Shown here: positions 1-10,165 of the stretch, piece by piece
Layout of the letters: each line of letters begins with the position of its first letter
How positions within the stretch are numbered: the stretch's first letter is position 1
Assembly (NCBI GenBank): GCA_016712345.1
Contig: JADJRH010000001.1
Span: 5,087,001 to 5,151,000, forward strand
DNA: 64,000 nucleotides
Direction: 5' to 3'
From: Polyangiaceae bacterium
GTDB taxonomy: Bacteria; Myxococcota_A; Polyangia; Polyangiales; Polyangiaceae
Notes under the pieces: generated by a model
Databases searched by the model: none
Seen by the model: the letters and a program-made list of their open reading frames with translations, nothing else
Told to the model about the DNA's origin: nothing
Translations under genes and position numbers: made by a program

Positions 1-294
1 GAATCGAACGACGTACTTGAGTTCACGGAATATCAAAAATCGGTCAGGGGAAGACTGGTGCTCCCAGAGCACGTAGATGAAACCCTCCTTCCCTTGAAAC
101 TTTACCGAGTATAACAAATCTGAATAGTTCGACTGAAGCGCTTCATCCACAAAAGCGCCGGGGACCAATGTTAAAGTAGACCAGTCAACATGGGTAGACA
201 CCTCCTTGGGTAGCAACAATTCAAGCTCACCTCGCGCGTGTTCGGGGTGACTAAACACCGCACGCACCAATCCATCATGAGGCTGATTGGACAT
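1..294 (-). CDS. Rpn-family PD-(D/E)XK nuclease/transposase-like protein, N-terminal part (runs off left edge)
   Basis: Ninety-eight codons are visible, read leftwards from an ATG at 294. The protein opens MSNQPHDGLVRAVFSHPEH, which matches the HDxLFRxVF start of the Rpn/YhgA-like recombination-promoting nuclease family. It continues with WSTLTLVPGAFVDE, SDLLYSVKF (likely the catalytic Asp region) and VLWEHQSSPD (the E-x-Q element of the PD-(D/E)XK core). Members are DNA endonucleases that promote RecA-independent recombination and often occur in many copies. A purine-rich stretch (AGGTGGAGGT) lies directly before the ATG; no earlier in-frame start is present. The C-terminal half is outside the window, so it cannot be said whether the gene is intact. 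Confidence 0.8.
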   Translation of the reverse strand, partial: MSNQPHDGLVRAVFSHPEHARGELELLLPKEVSTHVDWSTLTLVPGAFVDEALQSNYSDLLYSVKFQGKEGFIYVLWEHQSSPDRFLIFRELKYVVRF

Positions 295-583
295 ACCTCC
301 ACCTGAGCGCAGGCTCATACGAGCCGGCCGATTGCAAGCAACCTGGCAATGTTTCGGCGTGCCGACCCATTGTCAGGCGGTTGATTTGCCTTGCTTTCGT
401 GGGCTGATTTGGTGGTGACGGCGGTTCGCTTGTGGAGGGAATCGTTAGCTGTCAGATTGCCGCACTCGATGACCTGACTCTACCGGACGTTTGTTCAGAG
501 TGCAACAAACTTTTTTGGGTAGACAAACGGAATTGCGTTGTGCGAGCTGCCACCCTCCTCACCTTCCAGTTCTTGCTCGCCCC

Positions 584-621
584 AAAAAAGCGACGCCCCG
601 CAACAGCAATGTGCGGGGCGT
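584..621 (-). terminator. Rho-independent terminator downstream of the Rpn fragment
   Basis: A perfect 10-bp inverted repeat (ACGCCCCGCA at 593-602, TGCGGGGCGT at 612-621) with a 9-nt loop is followed on the minus strand by six T residues (585-590). It lies about 45 bp past the stop of the Rpn fragment. Bases 295-583 contain no gene I can support. Confidence 0.7.
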
Positions 622-666
622 TGCAGCCTTCTGGTTGTGTACGCGCGACCGTTGTGTACGCTTGCT

Positions 667-1014
667 CTACTCCGTGAACACTTCGTCAAGCGTTGTGGCG
701 AACAGAATGCGATCGAGCCATGTGTCCATTTCTGCCGGGGCGGCGGCGTCAATGCGGCCTTTCACCGCCTCCGCGCGATCTCCAAACTTACGTTGAAGTT
801 GTTTGTACAGCGTGGCGCGTTGGCCCTGAGCGAGCCCTTTTTCCAAGCCTTGCTCCAGGCCTTTTTTCACACCCTGAGCGAGCCCTTGCTCGAGGCCTTT
901 TTTGACGCCCTTTTCAATGAGTTGTTCTTGGATGGTCGCCATACTCTGATTCTCCTCCACTTCGAGTGACTTTGCAAGCGCGGGTAACACTGAGCAGGCG
1001 ATGACACAGGGCAA
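667..1014 (-). pseudogene. C-terminal fragment of a second Rpn-family nuclease, cut off next to the CRISPR array
   Basis: The 115-codon frame reads ...AKSLEVEENQSMATIQEQLIEKG, then a glycine-rich helical repeat (KKGLEQGLAQG in near-identical copies), then LYKQLQRKFG and a tail ending WLDRILFATTLDEVF. This is the usual C-terminal third of Rpn/YhgA-type proteins. The PD-(D/E)XK catalytic half is missing: 22 bp further upstream on the coding strand the first CRISPR repeat begins. I read it as a remnant truncated when, or before, the array came to lie here. The first Met codons are probably not real starts. Confidence 0.75.
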
Positions 1015-1036
1015 GCTGCGCGATTATGAGTACAAA

Positions 1037-4000
1037 GTTTCAATCCGCGCCCAGTCAGATCTGACCAGGCGATTTATTGTTGCCAGACATGCCGGCAAAC
1101 ACACCCAAGTTTCAATCCGCGCCCAGTCAGATCTGACCAGGCGATAAAGATGGCGGACGGGGTTTGCGCTTGTGAACGGTTTCAATCCGCGCCCAGTCAG
1201 ATCTGACCAGGCGATCACCACCACCGCCGCCACCACCGGACCCGGCAAGAGTTTCAATCCGCGCCCAGTCAGATTTGACCAGGCGATAAAGATCCGGAAG
1301 CTTCACTAGCCAACACTCCTTGTTTCAATCCGCGCCCAGTCAGATTTGACCAGGCGATCACGCTTGGCCCCGCTCCGCCCAGTCCGAAGATTTGTTTCAA
1401 TCCGCGCCCAGTCAGATTTGACCAGGCGATGTTTCGCAACCGCACAACCACGGCATGGTGTCTTTGTTTCAATCCGCGCCCAGTCAGATTTGACCAGGCG
1501 ATCCCCGACTGTTGGCAGAGCCAACCGGCAGCCTCAAGGTTTCAATCCGCGCCCAGTCAGATTTGACCAGGCGATCGTCGGGTTACGGCAGCTATGATGA
1601 CATCCCGTTCTGTTTCAATCCGCGCCCAGTCAGATTTGACCAGGCGATCGACGCGTTGTTTGCAAACGACGACGTGTACACGTGGGTTTCAATCCGCGCC
1701 CAGTCAGATTTGACCAGGCGATCTTCGCGAGCGTCGCCTTGTCGCAAGGGTAAGCTGTTTCAATCCGCGCCCAGTCAGATTTGACCAGGCGATATTTTGA
1801 CCAGGCTCGCGCGCTTGCGGCGGTCAAGTTTCAATCCGCGCCCAGTCAGATTTGACCAGGCGATCCCAAGATCCGATAAGGCCCCAGCGCTGCACCGGTG
1901 TTTCAATCCGCGCCCAGTCAGATTTGACCAGGCGATCTGGATCGCTCGATTCAACGCAGACGCCATTGGTAAGTTTCAATCCGCGCCCAGTCAGATTTGA
2001 CCATGCGATTCGCTGGCCCCATGTCAGCTCGTCAAACCCGATGCGTTTCAATCCGCGCCCAGTCAGATTTGACCAGGCGATCGAAAGCTCAATGAACGCC
2101 TTCAGGCCGCCGAAAAGTTTCAATCCGCGCCCAGTCAGATTTGACCAGGCGATTTTTTTCGTCATCGGAAAAAGAAAACAGGGAGTCGAGTTTCAATCCG
2201 CGCCCAGTCAGATTTGACCAGGCGATGGTATGCGGGGCTGACAGTCATCGGCACTTCAAAAGGTTTCAATCCGCGCCCAGTCAGATTTGACCAGGCGATC
2301 TGGGCCAGTCTACGGGTGCGGCCTGTTTTAACCGTTTCAATCCGCGCCCAGTCAGATTTGACCAGGCGATCAAAAGATCACCGTGCGCGGAACCGTTATC
2401 AAGGTGTTTCAATCCGCGCCCAGTCAGATTTGACCAGGCGATAATGACCGGTTTGACCTCGTGATTTCAACATCCATGTTTCAATCCGCGCCCAGTCAGA
2501 TTTGACCAGGCGATGGCGGGCATCGCTGCCGTCCACGCTCAGTGGTGATTGTTTCAATCCGCGCCCAGTCAGATTTGACCAGGCGATCGCACCGGTCGCG
2601 GGCACGTTGTCCGTGACCCATTTGTTTCAATCCGCGCCCAGTCAGATTTGACCAGGCGATAACGGACCGTTCTGTGAGCGTAACGAGGGGCCGACGGTTT
2701 CAATCCGCGCCCAGTCAGATTTGACCAGGCGATATCAGAACGTTGCGGTCTTCGACAAGCTCCTGAGTTTCAATCCGCGCCCAGTCAGATTTGACCAGGC
2801 GATGTTCGCCTCCAACAAGGTTGGAACGATCTCCCCCATGTTTCAATCCGCGCCCAGTCAGATTTGACCAGGCGATATGCGCGGCGATCGCCTCCCGCTC
2901 AATTCTTTGTTTCAATCCGCGCCCAGTCAGATTTGACCAGGCGATTGCATGGCCGCTGCCTGCCTCCAAGACATCCGCTGTTTCAATCCGCGCCCAGTCA
3001 GATTTGACCAGGCGATGCCTCTTCCTTGCTCAAACACAGTTGGTACAACTGGTTTCAATCCGCGCCCAGTCAGATTTGACCAGGCGATCACAGGACCCCG
3101 TTGATTTGAATTGCGCCGTTTTGTTTCAATCCGCGCCCAGTCAGATTTGACCAGGCAATGTTCGAAAGGAGCGAGCGATGGTAAAGGTGAGTAAGTTTCA
3201 ATCCGCGCCCAGTCAGATTTGACCAGGCGATGTCAAATTGAATGCGCAGGCAGCATTGATACTCGTTGTTTCAATCCGCGCCCAGTCAGATTTGACCAGG
3301 CGATCGCGCGCCGTGAGCTGTCGCAACTCCAGCGCATGAGTTTCAATCCGCGCCCAGTCAGATTTGACCAGGCGATAAAGAGTGTTATGAACCTGACAAG
3401 CCCCCTCCTGGTGTTTCATTCCGCGCCCATTCCGATTTGACCCGGCGATCAAAGCTCGGCGGCCGGCGGGCACCTCGGTTGACTGTTTCAATCCGCGCCC
3501 AGTCAGATTTGACCAGGCGATTCTATTCACCCGAAAAGACCCGGGAACCGGCAAGGTTTCAATCCGCGCCCAGTCAGATTTGACCAGGCGATCATGAAGC
3601 GCAACGACATTATCAACACCGCAAAAGTTTCAATCCGCGCCCAGTCAGATTTGACCAGGCGATGCGAGTGTGGGCACAAGAAAGACGTGCACAGCCGAGT
3701 TTCAATCCGCGCCCAGTCAGATTTGACCAGGCGATCGTGCCCATCGTCCACGTCCACGGTGTGGACGTTTGGTTTCAATCCGCGCCCAGTCAGATTTGAC
3801 CAGGCGATCATCCTGACAAGCGCGACGCCGAGATCAAGCGTTTGTTTCAATCCGCGCCCAGTCAGATTTGACCAGGCGATAATCCTCAAGATCAGGCTCG
3901 GGCCTAACGTAGCATGTTTCAATCCGCGCCCAGTCAGATTTGACCAGGCGATCCCAATGGCCCGTGTGTATTCGGTGTCCTCAGCGCGGTTTCAATCCGC

Positions 4001-7000
4001 GCCCAGTCAGATTTGACCAGGCGATTGTCGACTCGGCAATCAGCGCCTCCAGCGTCGGGGTTTCAATCCGCGCCCAGTCAGATTTGACCAGGCGATAAGG
4101 AGGGCCTGAACGTATCGACGCGGCGGGTAATGTTTCAATCCGCGCCCAGTCAGATTTGACCAGGCGATTTCAACCCAAGGGCCGGGCTCTTGGAGGCCGG
4201 CGAAGTTTCAATCCGCGCCCAGTCAGATTTGACCAGGCGATAGGCAGATCAGCAAGAGATCGAGCGGTTCAAGCATGTTTCAATCCGCGCCCAGTCAGAT
4301 TTGACCAGGCGATTCCTGGGCCGAGTACGAACGTCAAGCCAAGGCAGGTGTTTCAATCCGCGCCCAGTCAGATTTGACCAGGCGATACCCCTGGTTGCAA
4401 CGGCTGGATCGGGCGTGATCTGGTTTCAATCCGCGCCCAGTCAGATTTGACCAGGCGATGTTCGTTCATGCTCCACCTCTCTCAGCTTGTCACCGTTTCA
4501 ATCCGCGCCCAGTCAGATTTGACCAGGCGATTTGACAACGCGCACGCTGCGCTTAGGTCGTACGTTGTTTCAATCCGCGCCCAGTCAGATTTGACCAGGC
4601 GATATCAAAAAGATCAAAGATCCGAAGGTGCGCAAAGTTTCAATCCGCGCCCAGTCAGATTTGACCAGGCGATCAAAGCGCGTTGGCTGCCGATTGCCCA
4701 CCGACGAGGTTTCAATCCGCGCCCAGTCAGATTTGACCAGGCGATTCCGGTGACCTACCGGGTCCGATGGTGCGACACCTTGTTTCAATCCGCGCCCAGT
4801 CAGATTTGACCAGGCGATCGCTCGATAGTGATAATCGCACGCAAAATGGCCAGTTTCAATCCGCGCCCAGTCAGATTTGACCAGGCGATCACGAAGGTCG
4901 ATACCGTGCGGGTCCGCGAGCACGTGTTTCAATCCGCGCCCAGTCAGATTTGACCAGGCGATCTGGCGCAAGGATCCAAGGCGAATCAAGGCGACATGTT
5001 TCAATCCGCGCCCAGTCAGATTTGACCAGGCGATTTGGGTGCGCGTCGCTGGTAAAGGATGTTGACACGGTTTCAATCCGCGCCCAGTCAGATTTGACCA
5101 GGCGATAGCGCAAACAATAACCACCGCGCCAACGCTCGCAAGGTTTCAATCCGCGCCCAGTCAGATTTGACCAGGCGATTTCGCTCTGCCGATATTCAAC
5201 CAGATCTTGGACCCGTTTCAATCCGCGCCCAGTCAGATTTGACCAGGCGATTCGTATCTAACACGCGTGCAACGGCACGCAAGAGGGTTTCAATCCGCGC
5301 CCAGTCAGATTTGACCAGGCGATCACGCGGAAGCGCGGCGTTGGAGCGAGGAAAAAAGTTTCAATCCGCGCCCAGTCAGATTTGACCAGGCGATGGGCGG
5401 GGCCAAATGCTCTGCGCTGAAGGTTCGAAGTTTCAATCCGCGCCCAGTCAGATTTGACCAGGCGATCACGGTGCGGATTCCATGACCGCCGAACCGTTCC
5501 TGTTTCAATCCGCGCCCAGTCAGATTTGACCAGGCGATCGCCGAGTACTCGACGGCCCGGCGGCATCGCACCCGGTTTCAATCCGCGCCCAGTCAGATTT
5601 GACCAGGCGATTTTCTTCGCTGAGGCGAGTTGAGTCTCAAGCGATTGTTTCAATCCGCGCCCAGTCAGATTTGACCAGGCGATCTGCATTATCTACGTGT
5701 GTATAAAAAGGAGGCAGTATGTTTCAATCCGCGCCCAGTCAGATTTGACCAGGCGATCAAACGGCCGCGCTGTGGATGAGGTTATCGAGACGGTTTCAAT
5801 CCGCGCCCAGTCAGATTTGACCAGGCGATACAAGGTCAACGTCACCGCCTGGGAAAACAAGCCTGTTTCAATCCGCGCCCAGTCAGATTTGACCAGGCGA
5901 TGGCGTAACCGACATTGGGCGGTTGCTCTCAAGGCAGGTTTCAATCCGCGCCCAGTCAGATTTGACCAGGCGATGATGTGTGATCATGCCGAATTGTGTA
6001 GTCGCTCAGTTTCAATCCGCGCCCAGTCAGATTTGACCAGGCGATCTCGCACCAAACAAGGTGCGTGACGCCGTTGCATTGTTTCAATCCGCGCCCAGTC
6101 AGATTTGACCAGGCGATTGATCGCGGCTCGCAAAGAGGCAACCGAGGCGCTGAGTTTCAATCCGCGCCCAGTCAGATTTGACCAGGCGATGGGTTGCGCT
6201 TTACCGGAATGATGCTTAATGTTATTGTTTCAATCCGCGCCCAGTCAGATTTGACCAGGCGATAGTCAGGTACCCCCCGCCCACGAGCCCGCCGATGCTG
6301 TTTCAATCCGCGCCCAGTCAGATTTGACCAGGCGATAAGCGGAGCCAACCCCAGCCGAGCTTGAGGCCATGTTTCAATCCGCGCCCAGTCAGATTTGACC
6401 AGGCGATACCTTGCCAACGCGCGGCAAATCAACACTCAAGATGCCGTTTCAATCCGCGCCCAGTCAGATTTGACCAGGCGATAAGCGCACCTGAGTATCA
6501 ATACACAGAGATCCCGTACGTTTCAATCCGCGCCCAGTCAGATTTGACCAGGCGATTCACGAGGGCCCGCCGCGACCAAGCGCCCCATCTGTTTCAATCC
6601 GCGCCCAGTCAGATTTGACCAGGCGATGTACGGAAAAGACACGACCGTCAGCCCCGAGCTTGTGTTTCAATCCGCGCCCAGTCAGATTTGACCAGGCGAT
6701 TTGCTTGCGACGTACTACCGCGAGCGCGCCGAGAACGTTTCAATCCGCGCCCAGTCAGATTTGACCAGGCGATTGCGTTGCACCTCTTCGGAAGCTCGCT
6801 CGGAGGGTGTTTCAATCCGCGCCCAGTCAGATTTGACCAGGCGATTCGGGTAGGTGTCGCAGTGGAACCTGACACCACCGGGTTTCAATCCGCGCCCAGT
6901 CAGATTTGACCAGGCGATGGGTTCTACGGCGCCCGCCTCGGTGTCTTGCTCGTAGTTTCAATCCGCGCCCAGTCAGATTTGACCAGGCGATTCTCAATGG

Positions 7001-8532
7001 CCGGCGCGCCGTATGCGCCGAATCGTTTCAATCCGCGCCCAGTCAGATTTGACCAGGCGATCTGCCATGTGTACGGCATCCACGATGAGCGGCGTCGGGT
7101 TTCAATCCGCGCCCAGTCAGATTTGACCAGGCGATGATCTAACGCTCCGGCTCAGTGTGAAGGACTTTGTTTCAATCCGCGCCCAGTCAGATTTGACCAG
7201 GCGATGACCGGCTCCGGCCGTGATGAAGAACACGATCGGGGTTTCAATCCGCGCCCAGTCAGATTTGACCAGGCGATCTTCGGCCGCCAACCACCTCCGC
7301 GTGACTGGCCTTGTTTCAATCCGCGCCCAGTCAGATTTGACCAGGCGATCGGATTTCTTCAAATTGACCAGGTTCTTTGTGGGCAGTTTCAATCCGCGCC
7401 CAGTCAGATTTGACCAGGCGATTGCGCGGCCGGGTACAACAATCGCAATCGACTTCTTGTTTCAATCCGCGCCCAGTCAGATTTGACCAGGCGATCATCG
7501 GGCTCGTTTCGGATTCAGATTCGCGACCCGAGTTTCAATCCGCGCCCAGTCAGATTTGACCAGGCGATGCGCCATAAGGACGCCTTGATCCAGTGGATCG
7601 CGGAGATTCAATCCGCGCCCAGTCAGATTTGACCAGGCGATCTCCCACAGAATCATCTCGTCCGACTGTTCATCGCGTTTCAATCCGCGCCCAGTCAGAT
7701 TTGACCAGGCGATTTTCGGCTCACCATGGGCGGCGCCGTCTCGGCGAGGTTTCAATCCGCGCCCAGTCAGATTTGACCAGGCGATACGCAGGTGGTTGAC
7801 GTTACCACAAGAGCGATCCTGGTTTCAATCCGCGCCCAGTCAGATTTGACCAGGCGATATGGCGCTCGGTGAGCCTATGACCTTCTAGGGCGAAGTTTCA
7901 ATCCGCGCCCAGTCAGATTTGACCAGGCGATGAGCTTGGCTACGATTTTGGCTCGGTCTGTGGTTGGTTTCAATCCGCGCCCAGTCAGATTTGACCAGGC
8001 GATCGGGCGTCGTCAATCCGGCCAGTCAGTTGCCAGGCGAGGTACAGCCGTTTCAATCCGCGCCCAGTCAGATTTGACCAGGCGACAGCGAACGATCCAC
8101 CCTGTTTCAATCCGCGCCCAGTCAGATTTGACCAGGCGATGGCCGCTTGCCCACCGCAACAGGCTCGATATCCAAGTTTCAATCCGCGCCCAGTCAGATT
8201 TGACCAGGCGATGGCCGGGTAAGGCGAGAACGGGTGCCTGTTTCAATCCGCGCCCAGTCAGATTTGACCAGGCGATCCGGGCGATGGCCTGTTTCAATCC
8301 GCGCCCAGTCAGATTTGACCAGGCGATGCGCGAAAGGAGCGAGCGATCGTAAAGGTGAGCAAGTTTCAATCCGCGCCCAGTCAGATTTGACCAGGCGATA
8401 GTCCAGGATGCCCCTACATGGTTTCAATCCGCGCCCAGTCAGATTTGACCAGGCGATGCCGGGCACAGATCCGATTGATTGGGCCAGGCGACCATGTTTC
8501 AATCCGCGCCCAGTCAGATTTGACCAGGCGAT
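1037..8532 (-). CRISPR. Type I-C CRISPR array, 105 repeats of 37 bp, 104 spacers
   Basis: Walking the array gives 105 recognisable copies of a 37-bp repeat that on the plus strand begins GTTTCAATCCGCGCCC and ends TTTGACCAGGCGAT. Spacers are mostly 33-38 bp. On the minus strand the repeat ends GCGGATTGAAAC, the normal 3' end of type I-C repeats, and folds GCCTGGTCA / TGACTGGGC (9 bp, two wobbles, loop AATC), the hairpin that Cas5c should cleave. The array is therefore read leftwards, with the leader at the cas2 side (8533-8710) and the trailer at 1037. Three trailer repeats (1037, 1109, 1179) share one substitution giving AGATCTGACC. Other variants are at 1973, 3123, 3413 (four substitutions), 7605 and 8050. 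Spacers at the leader end are irregular (14, 17, 21 and 27 nt) and a deletion-ridden extra repeat is embedded at 8012-8041. Confidence 0.99.
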
Positions 8533-8710
8533 GCTTCACGATCTAAGTTATTATAATCAAACATCAAATAAGGCCCAATTCGCGAATTGCCATGTGCGAC
8601 CCCAAAGAGGCCCGCTACCAAAGCGGGTTGCACCTTATGAAGTCCGCAAAATGCGGCATTTGCGGCGAGCGCGAACCTCCCGGCGTTTTGCCGCCGATGC
8701 CGGTTCGCGC
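8533..8710 (-). promoter_or_regulatory. CRISPR leader
   Basis: This is the non-coding 178-bp stretch between the first (leader-proximal) repeat and the cas2 stop. The 45 bases next to the array are AT-rich, as leaders usually are, and contain the promoter described separately. Inverted repeats lie further upstream: CCCGCT/AGCGGG (8611-8626) and CCGCAAA/TTTGCGG (8644-8665). Spacer integration is expected at the 8532/8533 junction. Confidence 0.75.
8550..8578 (-). promoter_or_regulatory. Predicted sigma70-type promoter of the pre-crRNA
   Basis: On the minus strand TTGGGC (8573-8578) is followed after exactly 17 bp by a perfect TATAAT (8550-8555). Transcription would start about 10 bp before the first repeat and run through the array. 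The -35 box is only a partial match; the -10 is consensus in otherwise GC-rich DNA. Confidence 0.6.
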
Positions 8711-8712
8711 TC
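8667..8712 (-). terminator. Inverted repeat at the 3' end of the cas operon
   Basis: GAGCGCGAACC (8667-8677) pairs perfectly with GGTTCGCGCTC (8702-8712), which overlaps the cas2 stop codon. An inner CGGC/GCCG pairing extends the stem. There is no T-run, so it may act as an mRNA 3' stabiliser or a weak or factor-dependent terminator separating cas transcription from the array. Confidence 0.4.
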
Positions 8713-8998
8713 AGACAATGAGCGGTCCGGTTGGGTCGAGCGGGCGTCGAACGCCGTGGTGTTCGGTGCGGTTGGCGTCGTTTTCGCGGATAAAGTAAAA
8801 GCGCAAACTGTCCGTCTCCGGTTCCATTTCTGAAAGGAGGCGATGTCTCAAAATCACCCATGATTTATCATCTATCTTGCATTCAAAGACCGAGTACTGA
8901 ACGCGGACACCAAAGTCCTTGCACGCTTCCGCGATTCGGCGGAGGCGCCGAGCGCCCGTAGCATCCTGGGCAACATCGTAGCAAATCAGGACAAGCAT
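8711..8998 (-). CDS. cas2: CRISPR-associated endonuclease Cas2 (type I-C)
   Basis: This 95-aa protein begins MLVLICYDVAQDATGARRLRR, giving the beta1 strand with the conserved Asp (YDV) and the arginine-rich first helix. It continues with VQYSVFECKID and the RFYFIRE strand. Cas2 dimers bridge two Cas1 dimers in the spacer-integration complex. I start at the ATG at 8998 because GGAGGTTCAA precedes it perfectly; the frame is open 25 codons further but that stretch has no family resemblance. It is the last gene of the cas operon, 135 bp after cas1 and next to the leader. Confidence 0.95.
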   Translation of the reverse strand: MLVLICYDVAQDATGARRLRRIAEACKDFGVRVQYSVFECKIDDKSWVILRHRLLSEMEPETDSLRFYFIRENDANRTEHHGVRRPLDPTGPLIV

Positions 8999-9133
8999 TT
9001 GAACCTCCACAAACAAAAAAAGATAACTTGCCGCGCGAGCACAGGCGCGGGATTTATGCTTGATTTTGAGCATTCAGGTGCAATGGATGAGCGCGCAACT
9101 CGGCGCCTTGCACCGGCGGGTGTGAGTTGACCC

Positions 9134-10165
9134 TCAGCGCAGCGCGAAGGGTGGGTACACATCTAGGTCACCGCGCAACGTGCGGGCCAAAAGAAGGGCC
9201 TGAATGTGCGGCACGCGGCTCCACGTGACTTTCTGGTCCAAAAATGCGTGTTGAACCTCTCCCATTTTCATTTCTTGGTAGGCCTTTAATACTGTCTTTC
9301 GAGCATCATCGGTAAGTCTAATTCCACCCGCGGGCTCATCTATAAAATCGTTTGGCGCAAGTTGACCGCGGTTTACAAGTGAAAGCATGAGCCGATCGAC
9401 CATGGGTACACGCAGTTCTTCCATTAGGTCAAGCCCAAGGCAAAGCCGACCTGGCCGGTCTTCGTGTAAAAAACCTACCCCCGGGTCAAGGCCTATTCCT
9501 GTTGCGGCGCTCACACAATCTTGCAGGAGAACGGCATATCCAAACGAAAGGAGCGCATTCATCCGATCTTTGGGTGGACGCCGGTTTCTACCCTCAAAGG
9601 TAAACGCGGAGTCGCGGTGTTTTATCAAGTCACCGAATACTGAAAAATAGTCTTTCGCCGCAATGCCTTCCAACCCGCGCAAAACCTCCACTGTTGGAGC
9701 ATCTGGGATACTTTTCAGGTGCATTGAGAGGCGATCGCACACCGCTGCAATGGCCTGCCGCCGTTCGTCTGTGGGGGCATCCCGGCGCGCATGCATTAAA
9801 AATTGTCGAGTGTTTACAACCTTCCCAATCACCACTGACCGGGCGATGCTCAGACTTTTCAGGTCGTTGTCGGCCGCTCTGTGTTGCGCGCGGCGGAGCA
9901 ACACGTTTCCTCCCGGCAGGCCTTCTACCCTGGCCAAAAACCGACCATACGAAGAAAAAAAAGCGATGTGTATGCCCGCTTCGGTGAGCGCCCCCATTAG
10001 CTCGGGTGACATGAGCACTCTGCCAAAACAGCAAACCGCGCTGATGTGGATAAAGGGGATCTGCGCCTTTTGCTCGTTTTCTACCCGGACCACCACCGTG
10101 TCGTGATTTCGGCTCAAATACGCCCCATCTGTGGTTACGTACAAAGTGTTGAGGTGTACGCTCAC
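9134..10165 (-). CDS. cas1: CRISPR-associated endonuclease Cas1 (type I-C)
   Basis: This 343-aa integrase subunit captures and inserts new spacers with Cas2 and Cas4. With the GTG at 10165 the protein begins MSVHLNTLYVTTDGAYLSR, the normal N terminus for the I-C family. That GTG overlaps the cas4 stop as GTGA and has GAGGA upstream. Metal-binding residues appear intact: Glu about 166 (LEGIAAKDYF), His about 234 (GFLHEDRPGR) and acidic residues about 246-249 (LDLMEE). The arginine-rich EGRNRRPPKDRMN segment is also present. The frame extends 35 codons upstream inside cas4, which I discount. Confidence 0.97.
   Translation of the reverse strand: MSVHLNTLYVTTDGAYLSRNHDTVVVRVENEQKAQIPFIHISAVCCFGRVLMSPELMGALTEAGIHIAFFSSYGRFLARVEGLPGGNVLLRRAQHRAADNDLKSLSIARSVVIGKVVNTRQFLMHARRDAPTDERRQAIAAVCDRLSMHLKSIPDAPTVEVLRGLEGIAAKDYFSVFGDLIKHRDSAFTFEGRNRRPPKDRMNALLSFGYAVLLQDCVSAATGIGLDPGVGFLHEDRPGRLCLGLDLMEELRVPMVDRLMLSLVNRGQLAPNDFIDEPAGGIRLTDDARKTVLKAYQEMKMGEVQHAFLDQKVTWSRVPHIQALLLARTLRGDLDVYPPFALR

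Noticed and set aside
1037..1250. Idea that the leader lies at the 1037 end because spacers there are regular
   Set aside because: Repeat orientation (GATTGAAAC end), position of cas1-cas2, the TATAAT promoter at 8550 and shared variant repeats at 1037-1215 all place the leader at the high-coordinate end.
1024..8502. Dozens of overlapping open frames encoding repeated peptides such as RLVKSDWARIET, IAWSNLTGRGLK, FNPRPVRFDQAI and VSIRAQSDLTRR
   Set aside because: They are translations of the CRISPR repeat, whose 37-bp length and lack of stops keep several frames open; no gene is implied.
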